A DNA stretch of 64,000 bases from Marinobacter sp. DY40_1A1 (GTDB lineage: Bacteria; Pseudomonadota; Gammaproteobacteria; Pseudomonadales; Oleiphilaceae). Under the pieces are notes generated by a model that had not been told where the DNA came from, searched no databases, and was given only the letters and a program-made list of their open reading frames with translations. Positions 29,272 to 39,493 of this stretch are shown piece after piece. The stretch covers positions 1 to 64,000 of the forward strand of contig NZ_VCHA01000007.1 of NCBI RefSeq assembly GCF_016597815.1, written 5' to 3'. Within the stretch, counting starts at the first letter, position 1; every line of letters begins with the position of its first letter. Position numbers and translations under genes: made by a program.

Positions 29272-30830
29272 ACCCGCACCCCGGTTAGCGCCAGAACAGT
29301 GAAGTAGGCACCGGCACTCGCCACGACTATTACGCCCATATACAGAGAACGCTCGATACCATCTGCCGACAGCCAGCGCATAACGGGGTAGTTCAGCCAA
29401 AGGATAACCGCGACCATGGCCGCATTAGCCAGGCTTATCTGCAGGAGATATTTGCCCCAGCCTGGCTGGCTTTTCCAGGCACCCTGGCGCTTGAGGCCCT
29501 GCCAAAGCAAAATCGCGTTAAGCCAGGCCGAAAGTGACGTAGCCAGTGCCAGGCCAGCGTGGGCCAGAGGAACAATAAGAGCCAGATTGAAGATCATATT
29601 GGCAACCATGGCAATAATGCCAATCTTCACCGGCGTGCGGGTGTCCAGACGCGCAAAAAAGCCCGGAGCAAGCACCTTTATCACCATAAAGGCCAGCAGT
29701 CCTGCGGAATAAGCTCTCAAGCTCTGAGCCGACATAGCCACATCCCTGTCGGTCACCTCACCATAGTGGAATAACGTTGCAATGAGAGGCTCTGCCAGCA
29801 ACGCAAGCGCAAGCGCGGCAGGCACCCCGATAATCAACACCGCACGAACGGCCCAGTCCAGAGTGGCGGAGAACTGGTCAGTCGAGGCAGCGGCGTGTTT
29901 GCGGGATAAACTCGGCAAAATAACCGTAGCGATGGCAATGCCAAATACACCCAAAGGCAACTCGGAAAGCCGGTCTGAATAATACAGCCAGGACACACTC
30001 CCGGTTTGCAGAAAAGACGCCAGAACCGTGTCGAGCAACAGGTTGATCTGGCTGACCGATACACCAAACAACGCCGGCACCATAAGTTTGAGAATCCGGC
30101 TGACGCCTTCATGCCTGTAATCAACCCGAGGCCGAGGCAAAAGCCCTAGGCGCATAAGGAACGGTAGCTGGAAAAACAGTTGCAAGGCACCGGCGATGAA
30201 CACCCCCCAGGCCAAAGCCATAACTGGCTCGCTCATCAAGGGAGTAAGGTAAACAGCGGCACCAATCATCGCGAGATTTAGCAGCACTGGCGTAAAGGCA
30301 GGCACTGCGAAACGATCGTAGCTGTTGAGAATGCCGCCAGCAAAAGCCGTCAGGGAAATCATCAGCAAATAAGGAAAGGTGATGCGCAGCATGTCGCTGG
30401 TCAGCGCGAACTTTACGTCATCACCAAGAAACCCCGGGGCAAATACCGCAGTCAGAAGCGGCGCGCCCAGCATGGCCACCAGCGTGATACCCAGCAGAAC
30501 CAACCCCAGCGAGCCCGCAACCGCATCCACCAATCGTTTTACATCCGAGGCCGACTGATTCTCGCGATAGGATGACAACACCGGCACAAACGCCTGAGAA
30601 AACGCACCCTCGGCGAAAAGCCGGCGCAGAAAGTTAGGGATTTTGAAGGCTACAAAAAAAGCATCAGCCCCCGCGCCCGCACCAAAATAGCGCGCAATGA
30701 CCATATCCCGAACCAGCCCCAGAACCCTGGAAAGCATGGTCATAACGCCGACCAGACCAGACGAGCGCAGCAGCCCGGGCGCTTTAACCGGCGGCTTGTT
30801 TTCAGGCGGGATTGAGGGTTGCGACGACAT
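29250..30830 (-). CDS. murJ: Lipid II flippase MurJ
   Basis: Polytopic inner-membrane flippase that moves lipid II to the periplasm for peptidoglycan synthesis. About 14 hydrophobic helices can be traced, with the family N-terminal signature SRVLGLVRDMVIARYFGAG and FFVAFKIPNFLRRLFAEGAF. I take ATG 30830 (526 residues, MSSQPSIPP), although the frame is open to an ATG at 30899 that has a GGAT/AAGGG stretch upstream; the extra 23 residues look unlike the family. It is divergent from rpsT. Confidence 0.94.
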   Translation of the reverse strand: MSSQPSIPPENKPPVKAPGLLRSSGLVGVMTMLSRVLGLVRDMVIARYFGAGAGADAFFVAFKIPNFLRRLFAEGAFSQAFVPVLSSYRENQSASDVKRLVDAVAGSLGLVLLGITLVAMLGAPLLTAVFAPGFLGDDVKFALTSDMLRITFPYLLMISLTAFAGGILNSYDRFAVPAFTPVLLNLAMIGAAVYLTPLMSEPVMALAWGVFIAGALQLFFQLPFLMRLGLLPRPRVDYRHEGVSRILKLMVPALFGVSVSQINLLLDTVLASFLQTGSVSWLYYSDRLSELPLGVFGIAIATVILPSLSRKHAAASTDQFSATLDWAVRAVLIIGVPAALALALLAEPLIATLFHYGEVTDRDVAMSAQSLRAYSAGLLAFMVIKVLAPGFFARLDTRTPVKIGIIAMVANMIFNLALIVPLAHAGLALATSLSAWLNAILLWQGLKRQGAWKSQPGWGKYLLQISLANAAMVAVILWLNYPVMRWLSADGIERSLYMGVIVVASAGAYFTVLALTGVRVRHFRQR

Positions 30831-30978
30831 GCGGGTTCGTATCCGGGTTATGCATTGTTTTCGGTCGGGTGTCTCGGGAATTACCTGCTTCCCCGCCATA
30901 CCCTTATCCGGCGAGCCGCGAGTTTAGCACAGGCCTTTTATACCGGGGGACTATCTGTCACCCTGACGGGGTTTGGTA

Positions 30979-31007
30979 TTGACATTTCCGGGTTTGAGCG
31001 GCATAGT
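30979..31007 (+). promoter_or_regulatory. Sigma70 promoter of rpsT
   Basis: -35 TTGACA (30979-30984, perfect), 17-bp spacer, -10 CATAGT (31002-31007, 4 of 6). Start expected near 31014, giving a leader of about 127 nt to the rpsT GTG, long enough for translational autocontrol by S20 as known in E. coli. Confidence 0.65.
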
Positions 31008-31140
31008 TCCGCGTCATTTATTTCGACGCGCTGGTTATGGGCGCGCCCGCGATTTCAGGGTCCCTCTGGATGGTATTTTGCCCAGAGTTTCCCGTACGAA
31101 TCATTCAGTAACGAATTTAAGTACTTTCAGGAGTTTTACG

Positions 31141-31410
31141 GTGGCAAATTCCCCGCAAGCCAAAAAGCGCGCACGTCAGAACGAGAAGAACCGCAAGCAC
31201 AATGCCAGCCTGCGTTCCATGACCCGCACTTACATGAAAAAAGTTCAGGCCAAGATCGAAGCTGGCAACTATGAAGAAGCTCAGGCTGCTTTCCAGGCCG
31301 CACAGCCGATCATGGACAGCATGATCAACAAAGGCATCTTTACCAAGAACAAAGTTGCTCGCCAGAAGAGCCGCATGGTCTCCAAGATCAAGGCTCTGAA
31401 GAGCGCCTGA
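31141..31410 (+). CDS. rpsT: 30S ribosomal protein S20
   Basis: Small basic protein (89 residues) that binds 16S rRNA. It starts with GTG at 31141 (then ANSPQAKKRARQNEKNRKHN), with an AGGAG site 7 nt away. Non-ATG starts are known for rpsT and fit autoregulation. The single gene is followed by a strong bidirectional terminator. Confidence 0.97.
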   Translation: MANSPQAKKRARQNEKNRKHNASLRSMTRTYMKKVQAKIEAGNYEEAQAAFQAAQPIMDSMINKGIFTKNKVARQKSRMVSKIKALKSA

Positions 31411-31440
31411 TAGCGTCCAACGCTTGAAAGCTCTTATTGC

Positions 31441-31479
31441 GAATCAAAAAAACCGGCCATGAGCCGGTTTTTTTGATTC
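31441..31479. terminator. Bidirectional terminator between rpsT and proB
   Basis: Perfect 17-bp inverted repeat (31441-31457 and 31463-31479) with a CATGA loop. The GC core ACCGGC/GCCGGT is flanked by A7 and T7, so it works in both directions for the convergent genes. Confidence 0.92.
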
Positions 31480-31492
31480 AGATTCTTTTGCT

Positions 31493-32617
31493 TCAGATGA
31501 TGATCATATTATCCCGATGAATCATCTCCTCCTCTGAGATATACCCCAGAATATCAGAGATGCTATTACTGGAACGGCCCGCTATCGCCGTGGCCTCATC
31601 CGCATCGTAATTCACCAAACCACGCGCAACCTCCGCGCCATCCTCGCCGACACAAGACACCATCTCACCGCGCCGGAACCGCCCAACAACGCCCTTCACT
31701 CCAACCGGCAGCAGGCTGCGACCACCCTGACGGAGTACCCGCACCGCCCCATCATCCAGCGTGAGCTTTCCACGAGTCTGAAGATGGCTTGCCAGCCATT
31801 GTTTGCGCGCCGCAATACGACCCTGCTCCGGGAGCAACAAGGTGCCATATACATCACCTTGCCGAAGGCGGGTAAGCACGGATTCAATACGGCCACCCAC
31901 AATCACCGTAAAAGCTCCGGAGCGTGCTGCCAAGCGCGCTGCACGCAACTTGGTCAACATACCACCGCGGCCAAGCTCGCCAGCACCGCCGCCCGCCATG
32001 GCGTCCAGGGTACGATCTCCGGCAAACCGCTCGGTTACCATAACGGCATCCGGGTTCTTGCGGGGGTCTTTATCGAACAACCCCAGCTGATCGGTGAGGA
32101 TAATCAGGCCGTCGGCCTCAACCACGTTCGTGACCAGCGCACCCAAAGTATCGTTATCGCCAAAACGGATTTCGTCGGTAACCACTGTGTCGTTTTCATT
32201 TACGATGGGCACAACACCAAAATCCAGCAACGCCCTGAGCGTGCTACGGCCGTTCAAATAGCGCTTGCGATCGGAAAGATCATCGTGGGTCAGTAGAATC
32301 TGGGCGGTATGAATACCGTGGCGCTTGAATTGCGCCTCCCAGGTTTGCACCAATCCCATCTGGCCGACAGCGGCAGCGGCCTGCAATTCATGCAGTTGTT
32401 CCGGGCGCTTTTTCCACCCCAGCCGGCTCATTCCTTCCGCAACTGACCCGGAAGAAACCACCACTAATTCGACACCCTCGCGGACCAAGGCCGCCATCTG
32501 GTCTACCCAAAGACCCAACGCCTCTACATCCAGCCCCCTACCATCATTAGTCAGGAGGGCACTTCCAATTTTAACCACCAGGCGGCGAGCCTGCTGCAGC
32601 TGGGCGCGTTGCGTCAT
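31493..32617 (-). CDS. proB: Glutamate 5-kinase
   Basis: First step of proline synthesis: phosphorylates glutamate. The 374-residue protein has the amino acid kinase domain ([41 protein letters not shown]) and a C-terminal PUA domain (residues about 285-360). Proline made here also serves as an osmolyte in salt-adapted bacteria. It follows obgE by 58 bp on the same strand. Confidence 0.96.
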   Translation of the reverse strand: MTQRAQLQQARRLVVKIGSALLTNDGRGLDVEALGLWVDQMAALVREGVELVVVSSGSVAEGMSRLGWKKRPEQLHELQAAAAVGQMGLVQTWEAQFKRHGIHTAQILLTHDDLSDRKRYLNGRSTLRALLDFGVVPIVNENDTVVTDEIRFGDNDTLGALVTNVVEADGLIILTDQLGLFDKDPRKNPDAVMVTERFAGDRTLDAMAGGGAGELGRGGMLTKLRAARLAARSGAFTVIVGGRIESVLTRLRQGDVYGTLLLPEQGRIAARKQWLASHLQTRGKLTLDDGAVRVLRQGGRSLLPVGVKGVVGRFRRGEMVSCVGEDGAEVARGLVNYDADEATAIAGRSSNSISDILGYISEEEMIHRDNMIII

Positions 32618-32675
32618 GATACGAGCTTGTCTCTCTCGGTAGAACGGGATAATTCAGACATAAAAAGGCCGAAAT

Positions 32676-33878
<1,203 letters not shown>

Positions 33879-33905
33879 TCAACCCTTTGCGCATGGCGCA
33901 TAAAC

Positions 33906-33942
33906 TAAAAAGCCCCGCAGCCTCAAGGAAGACGCGGGGCTC
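33906..33942 (-). terminator. Terminator after rpmA
   Basis: Perfect 8-bp inverted repeat AGCCCCGC / GCGGGGCT (33911-33918 and 33934-33941) with a 15-nt loop, followed on the minus strand by five T. It would make rplU-rpmA the main transcript, with obgE and proB from readthrough or another promoter. Confidence 0.8.
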
Positions 33943-33964
33943 AACAGAACCGGATCGCCGCTGC

Positions 33965-34228
33965 TTAGGCAGCAGCTGGAACGATACTTACGAACTTGCG
34001 GTTCTGTGGACCTTTCACTTCGAACACAACCTGACCGTCTGCTTTCGCAAACAGCGTGTGGTCTTTGCCCAGGCCAACATTGGTGCCGGCGTGGAAACGG
34101 GTTCCGCGCTGACGAACGATAATGCTGCCTGCAGATACTGATTCGCCGCCGTAGCGCTTGACACCAAGTCGTTTCGACTCGGAATCGCGACCGTTACGGG
34201 TACTACCTGCTGCTTTTTTGTGAGCCAT
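33965..34228 (-). CDS. rpmA: 50S ribosomal protein L27
   Basis: 87-residue ribosomal protein whose N-terminus reaches the peptidyl transferase centre. It begins [20 protein letters not shown] directly, without the cleavable extension seen in Firmicutes. Strong AGGAGG site 7 nt before the ATG. Second gene of rplU-rpmA, 35 bp after rplU. Confidence 0.98.
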   Translation of the reverse strand: MAHKKAAGSTRNGRDSESKRLGVKRYGGESVSAGSIIVRQRGTRFHAGTNVGLGKDHTLFAKADGQVVFEVKGPQNRKFVSIVPAAA

Positions 34229-34263
34229 GACAAGCCTCCTGATTAAGGGGTGTTTTCCAGACC

Positions 34264-34575
34264 TTAGCCCTGGATACCCGTGATCTTGACTTCAGTGAAC
34301 CACTGACGGTGGCCCTGACGCTTCATTGAGTGCTTACGACGACGGAATTTGATGATGTTAATCTTGTCGTGACGACCGTGGCTAACCACTTCCGCAGTCA
34401 CTTTGGCACCATCAACTACCGGCGCGCCAACTTTGAAGTTGTCGCCATCAGCGATCAGCAGAACGCGGTCAAACTCGATGTTGCCGCCTGTTTCCACTTC
34501 CAGCTTTTCCAGCTTCAGCGTTTCGCCTTCTTTAACACGGTGCTGTTTACCACCGCTAACAATAACTGCGTACAT
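34264..34575 (-). CDS. rplU: 50S ribosomal protein L21
   Basis: 103-residue 23S rRNA-binding protein ([20 protein letters not shown] at the start; [20 protein letters not shown] near the end). GGAG site 8 nt before the ATG. First gene of rplU-rpmA, transcribed from a promoter back-to-back with that of ispB; the leader is about 100 nt. Confidence 0.98.
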   Translation of the reverse strand: MYAVIVSGGKQHRVKEGETLKLEKLEVETGGNIEFDRVLLIADGDNFKVGAPVVDGAKVTAEVVSHGRHDKINIIKFRRRKHSMKRQGHRQWFTEVKITGIQG

Positions 34576-34685
34576 TAACTTTACTCCGCGATTGACCCAT
34601 CCCTGCTCTTATCCACCTGGTTCTAAGGGAAGCGCTTCGGCAACCCTATAGCAGGGAGCGCAGGTTGGGATGAGTTGGGCGCGTG

Positions 34686-34714
34686 ATTGTACGAAAAGGC
34701 AGCCAGCAATACAA
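34686..34714 (-). promoter_or_regulatory. Promoter of rplU-rpmA
   Basis: Minus strand: -35 TTGTAT (34709-34714), 17-bp spacer, -10 TACAAT (34686-34691), followed by a GC-rich discriminator CACGCGCCC as in stringently controlled ribosomal genes. Its -35 lies only 6 bp from the divergent ispB -35. Confidence 0.6.
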
Positions 34715-34720
34715 GCCAAG

Positions 34721-34749
34721 TTGACACTAACCGCCGCAATACCTAGCAT
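34721..34749 (+). promoter_or_regulatory. Promoter of ispB
   Basis: -35 TTGACA (34721-34726, perfect), 17-bp spacer, -10 TAGCAT (34744-34749, 4 of 6). Start near 34756, 70 nt before ispB. Placed back-to-back with the rplU promoter, so the two polymerases may compete. Confidence 0.6.
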
Positions 34750-34825
34750 TGCCGCAACCTGCCTGTATTAACAGTACACTAGACAGCTATCTAACCACGA
34801 CATCAGCAAGGGATCCACAAGCCGC

Positions 34826-35794
34826 ATGACAGCCCAGCGCATTTACGACACCGTGGCAGACGACTTCAGCCGCGTTAATGACCTGATCATCCAGCGGCTT
34901 TCCTCCGATGTCCCCCTGGTAGAAAAAATAGCCCAGCACATCATTGAAAGCGGCGGTAAGCGGTTGAGACCCTTACTGGTTTTACTTTCCAGCCGAGCTG
35001 CTGGTTACAGTAAAGACGAACACTTGAAGCTGGCTGTGGTGATTGAATTCCTGCACACCGCCACCCTGCTTCACGACGATGTTGTGGATACATCGGATAT
35101 GCGCCGGGGCCGCAGCACAGCAAATGCCAACTGGGGAAACGCCCCCAGTGTATTAGTAGGTGATTTCCTCTACGCCCGCGCATTCGAGATGATGGTCGAG
35201 CTGAAGAGCCTGCCTATTATGGAGATTCTGTCGCACGCCACAGCCGTGATCGCCCAAGGCGAAGTAATGCAGCTGATGAACGTGAAAAACCCGGATCTCA
35301 CCGAAGATCAGTACATGACTGTGATTCACAACAAAACCGCCATGCTGTTCGAAGCAGCATCACACTCCGGCGCCATACTCGCCAATGCGAGCGAGGCTCA
35401 GGAGCAGGCGCTGAAACACTACGGCAAACACCTGGGGCTGGCCTTCCAGCTAGTGGACGATGTTCTGGATTATCGCGGTGACGCCGAAACCATGGGCAAA
35501 AATGTGGGCGATGACCTGGCGGAAGGTAAAACTACCCTGCCACTGATTCACGCAATGGCGAACAGCAGCGAAGCAGACCGCCAGCTCATACGCCAGGCCA
35601 TCCGCAAAGGTGGGTTGGATGATTTGCCAAAGGTTCTCGAACTGGTAGAAAGATCCGGCGCACTGGAGTACACCATGGAGAGAGCCAGGGCCGAAGCCAC
35701 AAAAGCTTCTGACACCCTGGCTGTTCTTCCTGACTCACCCCACAAAGCCGCCCTGGAGCTATTGGCCCAGGTTGCTGTAGCGCGAGTCAGCTAG
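34826..35794 (+). CDS. ispB: Octaprenyl (polyprenyl) diphosphate synthase
   Basis: Makes the side chain of ubiquinone by head-to-tail addition of IPP. The 322-residue trans-prenyltransferase has the first Asp-rich motif in LLHDDVVDTSDMRRG and the second in QLVDDVLDYRGD, plus GGKRLRP near residue 48. The residue before the first DDxxD that sets chain length is small, consistent with a long product; exact chain length (C40 or C45) cannot be read from the sequence. Confidence 0.95.
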   Translation: MTAQRIYDTVADDFSRVNDLIIQRLSSDVPLVEKIAQHIIESGGKRLRPLLVLLSSRAAGYSKDEHLKLAVVIEFLHTATLLHDDVVDTSDMRRGRSTANANWGNAPSVLVGDFLYARAFEMMVELKSLPIMEILSHATAVIAQGEVMQLMNVKNPDLTEDQYMTVIHNKTAMLFEAASHSGAILANASEAQEQALKHYGKHLGLAFQLVDDVLDYRGDAETMGKNVGDDLAEGKTTLPLIHAMANSSEADRQLIRQAIRKGGLDDLPKVLELVERSGALEYTMERARAEATKASDTLAVLPDSPHKAALELLAQVAVARVS

Positions 35795-35801
35795 AGACCA
35801 T

Positions 35802-36785
35802 TTACAGACCGTCGCGGCCGTGGGGTGCGGTGAAATCCAACTGCGGCCCCACCGGCACGACCTGTGTGGGATTGATAGTGCGCTGGCTCACATAGTAGTG
35901 CTGCTTGATCTGCCCAATATCCACGGTACCGGCCACTCCTTGCACCTGGTACAACTCCCTCAGATAACCTGAAAGCGCCGGAAAATCGCTGATGCGCTGA
36001 CGATTACATTTGAAGTGGCTGTAATAGACCGCATCAAACCGAACCAGGGTTGTGAACAGGCGCCAGTCCGCTTCTGTTATCGTATTCCCCGTCAGATACC
36101 GCTGCTTCGACAGCTTCGCTTCCAGCCAGTCCAGAGACTCGAACAGCTCGGCATAAGCTTTTTCATACTCATCCTGAGCCGTTGCAAACCCTGCCTTGTA
36201 CACACCATTATTAACCGTGTTGTAAACCCGCTCGTTCACCGTATCAATGCCTGCCCGCAGCGCTTCCGGATAAAAGTCCAAATCAGCGTTCACACCTTCC
36301 AGCCCGTCAAACGCCGAGTTGAACATACGGATAATCTCCGCCGACTCGTTGCTGGCGATGGTGTTCTGGTGCTTATCCCACAACGCAGGAACCGTGACCC
36401 GTCCCGAATAATCCGGCGCTGCTTTGGTATACACCTGATGCATAAAGCGGAAATCATGCAGATCATCCTTGTGCGCACTATCGCCAGGTCGGAATTCCCA
36501 GCCGTTCTCGACCATATCCGGGTGCACAACTGACACGGAAATGTGCTTTTCAAGACCTTTCAGCTTCCGGAAAATCAGCGTGCGATGGGCCCAGGGGCAA
36601 GCCAAAGACACATACAAATGATAGCGCCCGGACTCGGCTTTGAAACCACCTTCACCGTCAGGCCCCGGCGAACCATCTGCCGTTACCCAGTTCCGGAACC
36701 GCGCTGCTTCGCGCTCGAATTTTCCACCGGTTTTACTGGTGTCGTACCACTTGTCCTGCCATTTTCCGTCAACAAGAAGACCCAT
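35802..36785 (-). CDS. Glutathionyl-hydroquinone reductase (Xi-class GST)
   Basis: Reduces glutathionyl-hydroquinones to hydroquinones, releasing glutathione; the family (YqjG/PcpF) is linked to quinone and aromatic stress. The 327-residue protein has the N-terminal thioredoxin-like domain with the catalytic Cys in SLACPWAHRTLIF (about residues 60-72) and the VPALWDKHQNTIASNESAEIIRM glutathione site (in two parts of the motif), and an all-helical C-terminal domain with TEADWRLFTTLVRFD. It is divergent from a LysR regulator and converges with ispB (7 bp between stops). Confidence 0.93.
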   Translation of the reverse strand: MGLLVDGKWQDKWYDTSKTGGKFEREAARFRNWVTADGSPGPDGEGGFKAESGRYHLYVSLACPWAHRTLIFRKLKGLEKHISVSVVHPDMVENGWEFRPGDSAHKDDLHDFRFMHQVYTKAAPDYSGRVTVPALWDKHQNTIASNESAEIIRMFNSAFDGLEGVNADLDFYPEALRAGIDTVNERVYNTVNNGVYKAGFATAQDEYEKAYAELFESLDWLEAKLSKQRYLTGNTITEADWRLFTTLVRFDAVYYSHFKCNRQRISDFPALSGYLRELYQVQGVAGTVDIGQIKQHYYVSQRTINPTQVVPVGPQLDFTAPHGRDGL

Positions 36786-36903
36786 AATGAATACCCCTCA
36801 AAAAAACTGAATTTATGTGCCAACATATGCAGAGAAGAATAGCGGCTTGCCCGCTAACCTCACAAGCAACCAATTCTGGCCAACAACTTCAGATAATTCG
36901 AAC

Positions 36904-37815
36904 ATGCACACAGCCATTACTATAGACGCCCTGAGAGTCCTCGATGCCATCAGCCGCAAAGGCAGCTTCGCCGGTGCTGCCGGCGAACTATTCCGGGTGC
37001 CATCGGCGATCAGCTACACGGTGCAAAAGCTCGAGGAAGACCTGAACGTCACCCTGTTCGACAGAAGTGGTCATCGCGCCGTGCTCACGCCTGCAGGCCT
37101 TTACCTACTCGAGGAAGGCCGCATTCTGCTTGATGCCGCCGAGAACCTTGCGCACTCAACCCGGCAGGTCGCGCAAGGCTGGGAAACCAGGCTGCGGATC
37201 GGATTCAACTCATTGCTGCCAGCGGAGTGCCTATTCCCGGCCATCAAAGACTTCAGCGCCTTGGGCGTGCCTGTCGATGTTCAGATTGTTGAAGAAGTGT
37301 TTGCCGGCACCTGGGATGCGCTTCAAAGCCGCAGGGTGGACCTTGTTGTGGGAGCCGACGACATCAGCAAGCCCGCCGGAAACTTTACGTGTCAAAACCT
37401 TGGAGTAATGGATTTCATTTTCGTCGTCTCACCCGGCCATCCTCTGGCGAACGCGGAAGAACCTCTGAGCGAGGAAGATATCTTACGTTTTCCCGCTGCC
37501 GTTGCCGCTGACTCGTCTCGATCTCTTCCCGTTGGTCACGCAGGCATCTTCCACCGACAGCGCACCTTGACCGGCACCAACATGGACCACAAAATCGCCT
37601 TGCAGAAAGCAGGCCTCGCCGTAGGCTGGCTGCCCAGATCCCGAGTGAACACCTTGGTTGCCAACGGCGAACTCATCGAAAAGCAGGTGAGAGAGGCGAG
37701 GCAATCCGTTTCGCTCCAGGCCGCCAGGCACGCGGAGGACAAGGGTAAGGCCCTGATGTGGTTTTGGGACCGGCTGATCGACGATCCGGCAATAGCAGAC
37801 TGGCTCACCACCTGA
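36904..37815 (+). CDS. LysR-family transcriptional regulator
   Basis: DNA-binding regulator of 303 residues. N-terminal winged helix-turn-helix: ALRVLDAISRKGSFAGAAGE, then VPSAISYTVQKLEEDL and the family LFDRSGHRAVLT. C-terminal effector-binding domain from about residue 90 (RIGFNSLLPAECLFPAIKD onwards). Start chosen at ATG 36904 because it places the HTH at the N-terminus; upstream in-frame ATG at 36817 is unlikely. It is divergent from the glutathionyl-hydroquinone reductase with 118 bp between starts, so that gene is the likely target. The inducer is unknown. Confidence 0.9.
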   Translation: MHTAITIDALRVLDAISRKGSFAGAAGELFRVPSAISYTVQKLEEDLNVTLFDRSGHRAVLTPAGLYLLEEGRILLDAAENLAHSTRQVAQGWETRLRIGFNSLLPAECLFPAIKDFSALGVPVDVQIVEEVFAGTWDALQSRRVDLVVGADDISKPAGNFTCQNLGVMDFIFVVSPGHPLANAEEPLSEEDILRFPAAVAADSSRSLPVGHAGIFHRQRTLTGTNMDHKIALQKAGLAVGWLPRSRVNTLVANGELIEKQVREARQSVSLQAARHAEDKGKALMWFWDRLIDDPAIADWLTT

Positions 37816-37940
37816 GCGTACGCGCAAGGCATGGGGCGAAATGGCTCCGCAGCAGAACTCTGGCAGGCAAATGAGTCAACGGCATCAACAGACAGTTCAT
37901 TTATACTGCAGCGAACCACACTAACGAACGGAGCTCATTG

Positions 37941-39470
37941 ATGCGGCAGCTATCGGAACTGGATGCCTCCTTCCTGTACCTGGAATCAGCCAATGCACCG
38001 ATGCACATCGGCAGCATTTACGTGTTTGACGCCAGCGAACGGGAAACACCCCTGGCGTTCAGCACCTTTATTGCCTATCTACGGAGCCGCCTTCACGTCG
38101 TCCCGGTGTTCCGCCAGCTACTAAAAGAAATCCCGTTGCGCATGGGTCGGCCCTACTGGATAGATGATCCGGATTTCAGTATTGAGCGACACCTGGCCTA
38201 TGTCAGCCTCGGCGAAAACAGCCGTGAATCACATCTGATGACTCTTGCATCCAGGATACTCGAAGATCCTCTGAAGCGTGATCGCCCACTCTGGCACATT
38301 ACCTTCGTGGACGGTTTCCGCCTGGGTGACGATAAAGAAGGCAAGGCCGGCTTCGCTCTCATTGTAAAACTGCACCATGCAGCCATCGATGCCTTCAGCG
38401 GGGCTGAAATCATGGGCAAACTGATGGAATACACTCCTGAGCCACAACCCATCCGTACGCCACGCCCCTGGCAACCACGGCCGAAACCTTCAGAAGAGCG
38501 TGTTGTTATACAGGCAGGCGTCAACATGCTGCGAACCCCCTGGCGCGCGACGTCTCTCGCCGTTGGTGCGGCAGAGGCAACAGTGCGCGGCCTGATCCAG
38601 AAGCAACTGCGGAAAATACCTTTGCCATTCCCGCTGTTTTCAGCTCCCCACAGCCCATTCAACCGCCAGATCACAGCCAATCGCCAGATAATCTCAGCGA
38701 AGGTAGACTTATCTCGCCTGAAAGCAATCAAGGCATCCCTGGTGGATGTAACACTTAATGATGTGGTGCTGGGGCTTTGTGCAGAAACCCTGCGTCGATA
38801 CCTGGATGATCAGGGTGCAAGCACTAGTGAGTCGTTGATTGCCATGACGCCCATCTCCGTGCGTTCAAGTACATTGAACAAAGCCACCGGCAGCCAAATG
38901 TCTGCCATGCTTCTGGATCTGGCAACCGATGAGCGTAACCCGGCCCAACGTATTCGCCGGATTCACTGGAACGCTGTCGCCTCCGAGCCATACCGGGAGG
39001 CCATTGCTGCAGATCGACTTACTGAATTATTGCCCTCAACGATGCTGGCGTTGTCAGCACGACTGTATTCGGAACTACAGATTGCTCAGCGCTACCAACC
39101 GGTATTCAACCTGCCCATTACCAATGTGCCCGGGCCACAGGTTCCCCTTTACTTACAAGGTGCGAGACTGGTTCAACAGTACAATGCCGCTCCACTGTTC
39201 GACAGTTTGGGGCTGGTTATTGTGGCCGTAAGCTATCAAGGTAGCCTCACCCTCAACTTCACCATCTGCCCGGATGTGGTCGCTCATGGAGAGTCTCTCC
39301 GAAGTCATGTCTGTGACAGCCTTGACGCCATAGAAATCGCCGCCAACAAGCTTGCCCCCGAGGAAATGTACACCCCGCTCGAAGAATCCCGGAGCCAGAC
39401 ACTGGCAGACGATGCCATGAATCTGCTTGAAGGCGCACTGCAGAAACTGACCGCGCGCTTCAGGCGATAG
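37941..39470 (+). CDS. Wax ester synthase/diacylglycerol acyltransferase (WS/DGAT)
   Basis: Bifunctional acyltransferase joining acyl-CoA to fatty alcohol or diacylglycerol, making storage wax esters and triacylglycerol; a hallmark of Marinobacter and Acinetobacter. The 509 residues begin with the family LSELDASFLYLESANAPMHI and have RDRPLWHITFVDG, the acyltransferase centre HHAAIDAFSG (His145-His146, Asp150), VTLNDVVLGL and the late ITNVPGPQVPLYLQGARL. The usual motif is HHxxxDG; here Ala151 replaces the Gly. GGAG lies 7 nt before the ATG. It follows the LysR gene by 125 bp. Confidence 0.92.
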   Translation: MRQLSELDASFLYLESANAPMHIGSIYVFDASERETPLAFSTFIAYLRSRLHVVPVFRQLLKEIPLRMGRPYWIDDPDFSIERHLAYVSLGENSRESHLMTLASRILEDPLKRDRPLWHITFVDGFRLGDDKEGKAGFALIVKLHHAAIDAFSGAEIMGKLMEYTPEPQPIRTPRPWQPRPKPSEERVVIQAGVNMLRTPWRATSLAVGAAEATVRGLIQKQLRKIPLPFPLFSAPHSPFNRQITANRQIISAKVDLSRLKAIKASLVDVTLNDVVLGLCAETLRRYLDDQGASTSESLIAMTPISVRSSTLNKATGSQMSAMLLDLATDERNPAQRIRRIHWNAVASEPYREAIAADRLTELLPSTMLALSARLYSELQIAQRYQPVFNLPITNVPGPQVPLYLQGARLVQQYNAAPLFDSLGLVIVAVSYQGSLTLNFTICPDVVAHGESLRSHVCDSLDAIEIAANKLAPEEMYTPLEESRSQTLADDAMNLLEGALQKLTARFRR

Positions 39471-39493
39471 CGAGCAATATTAACGCTGGGTTC

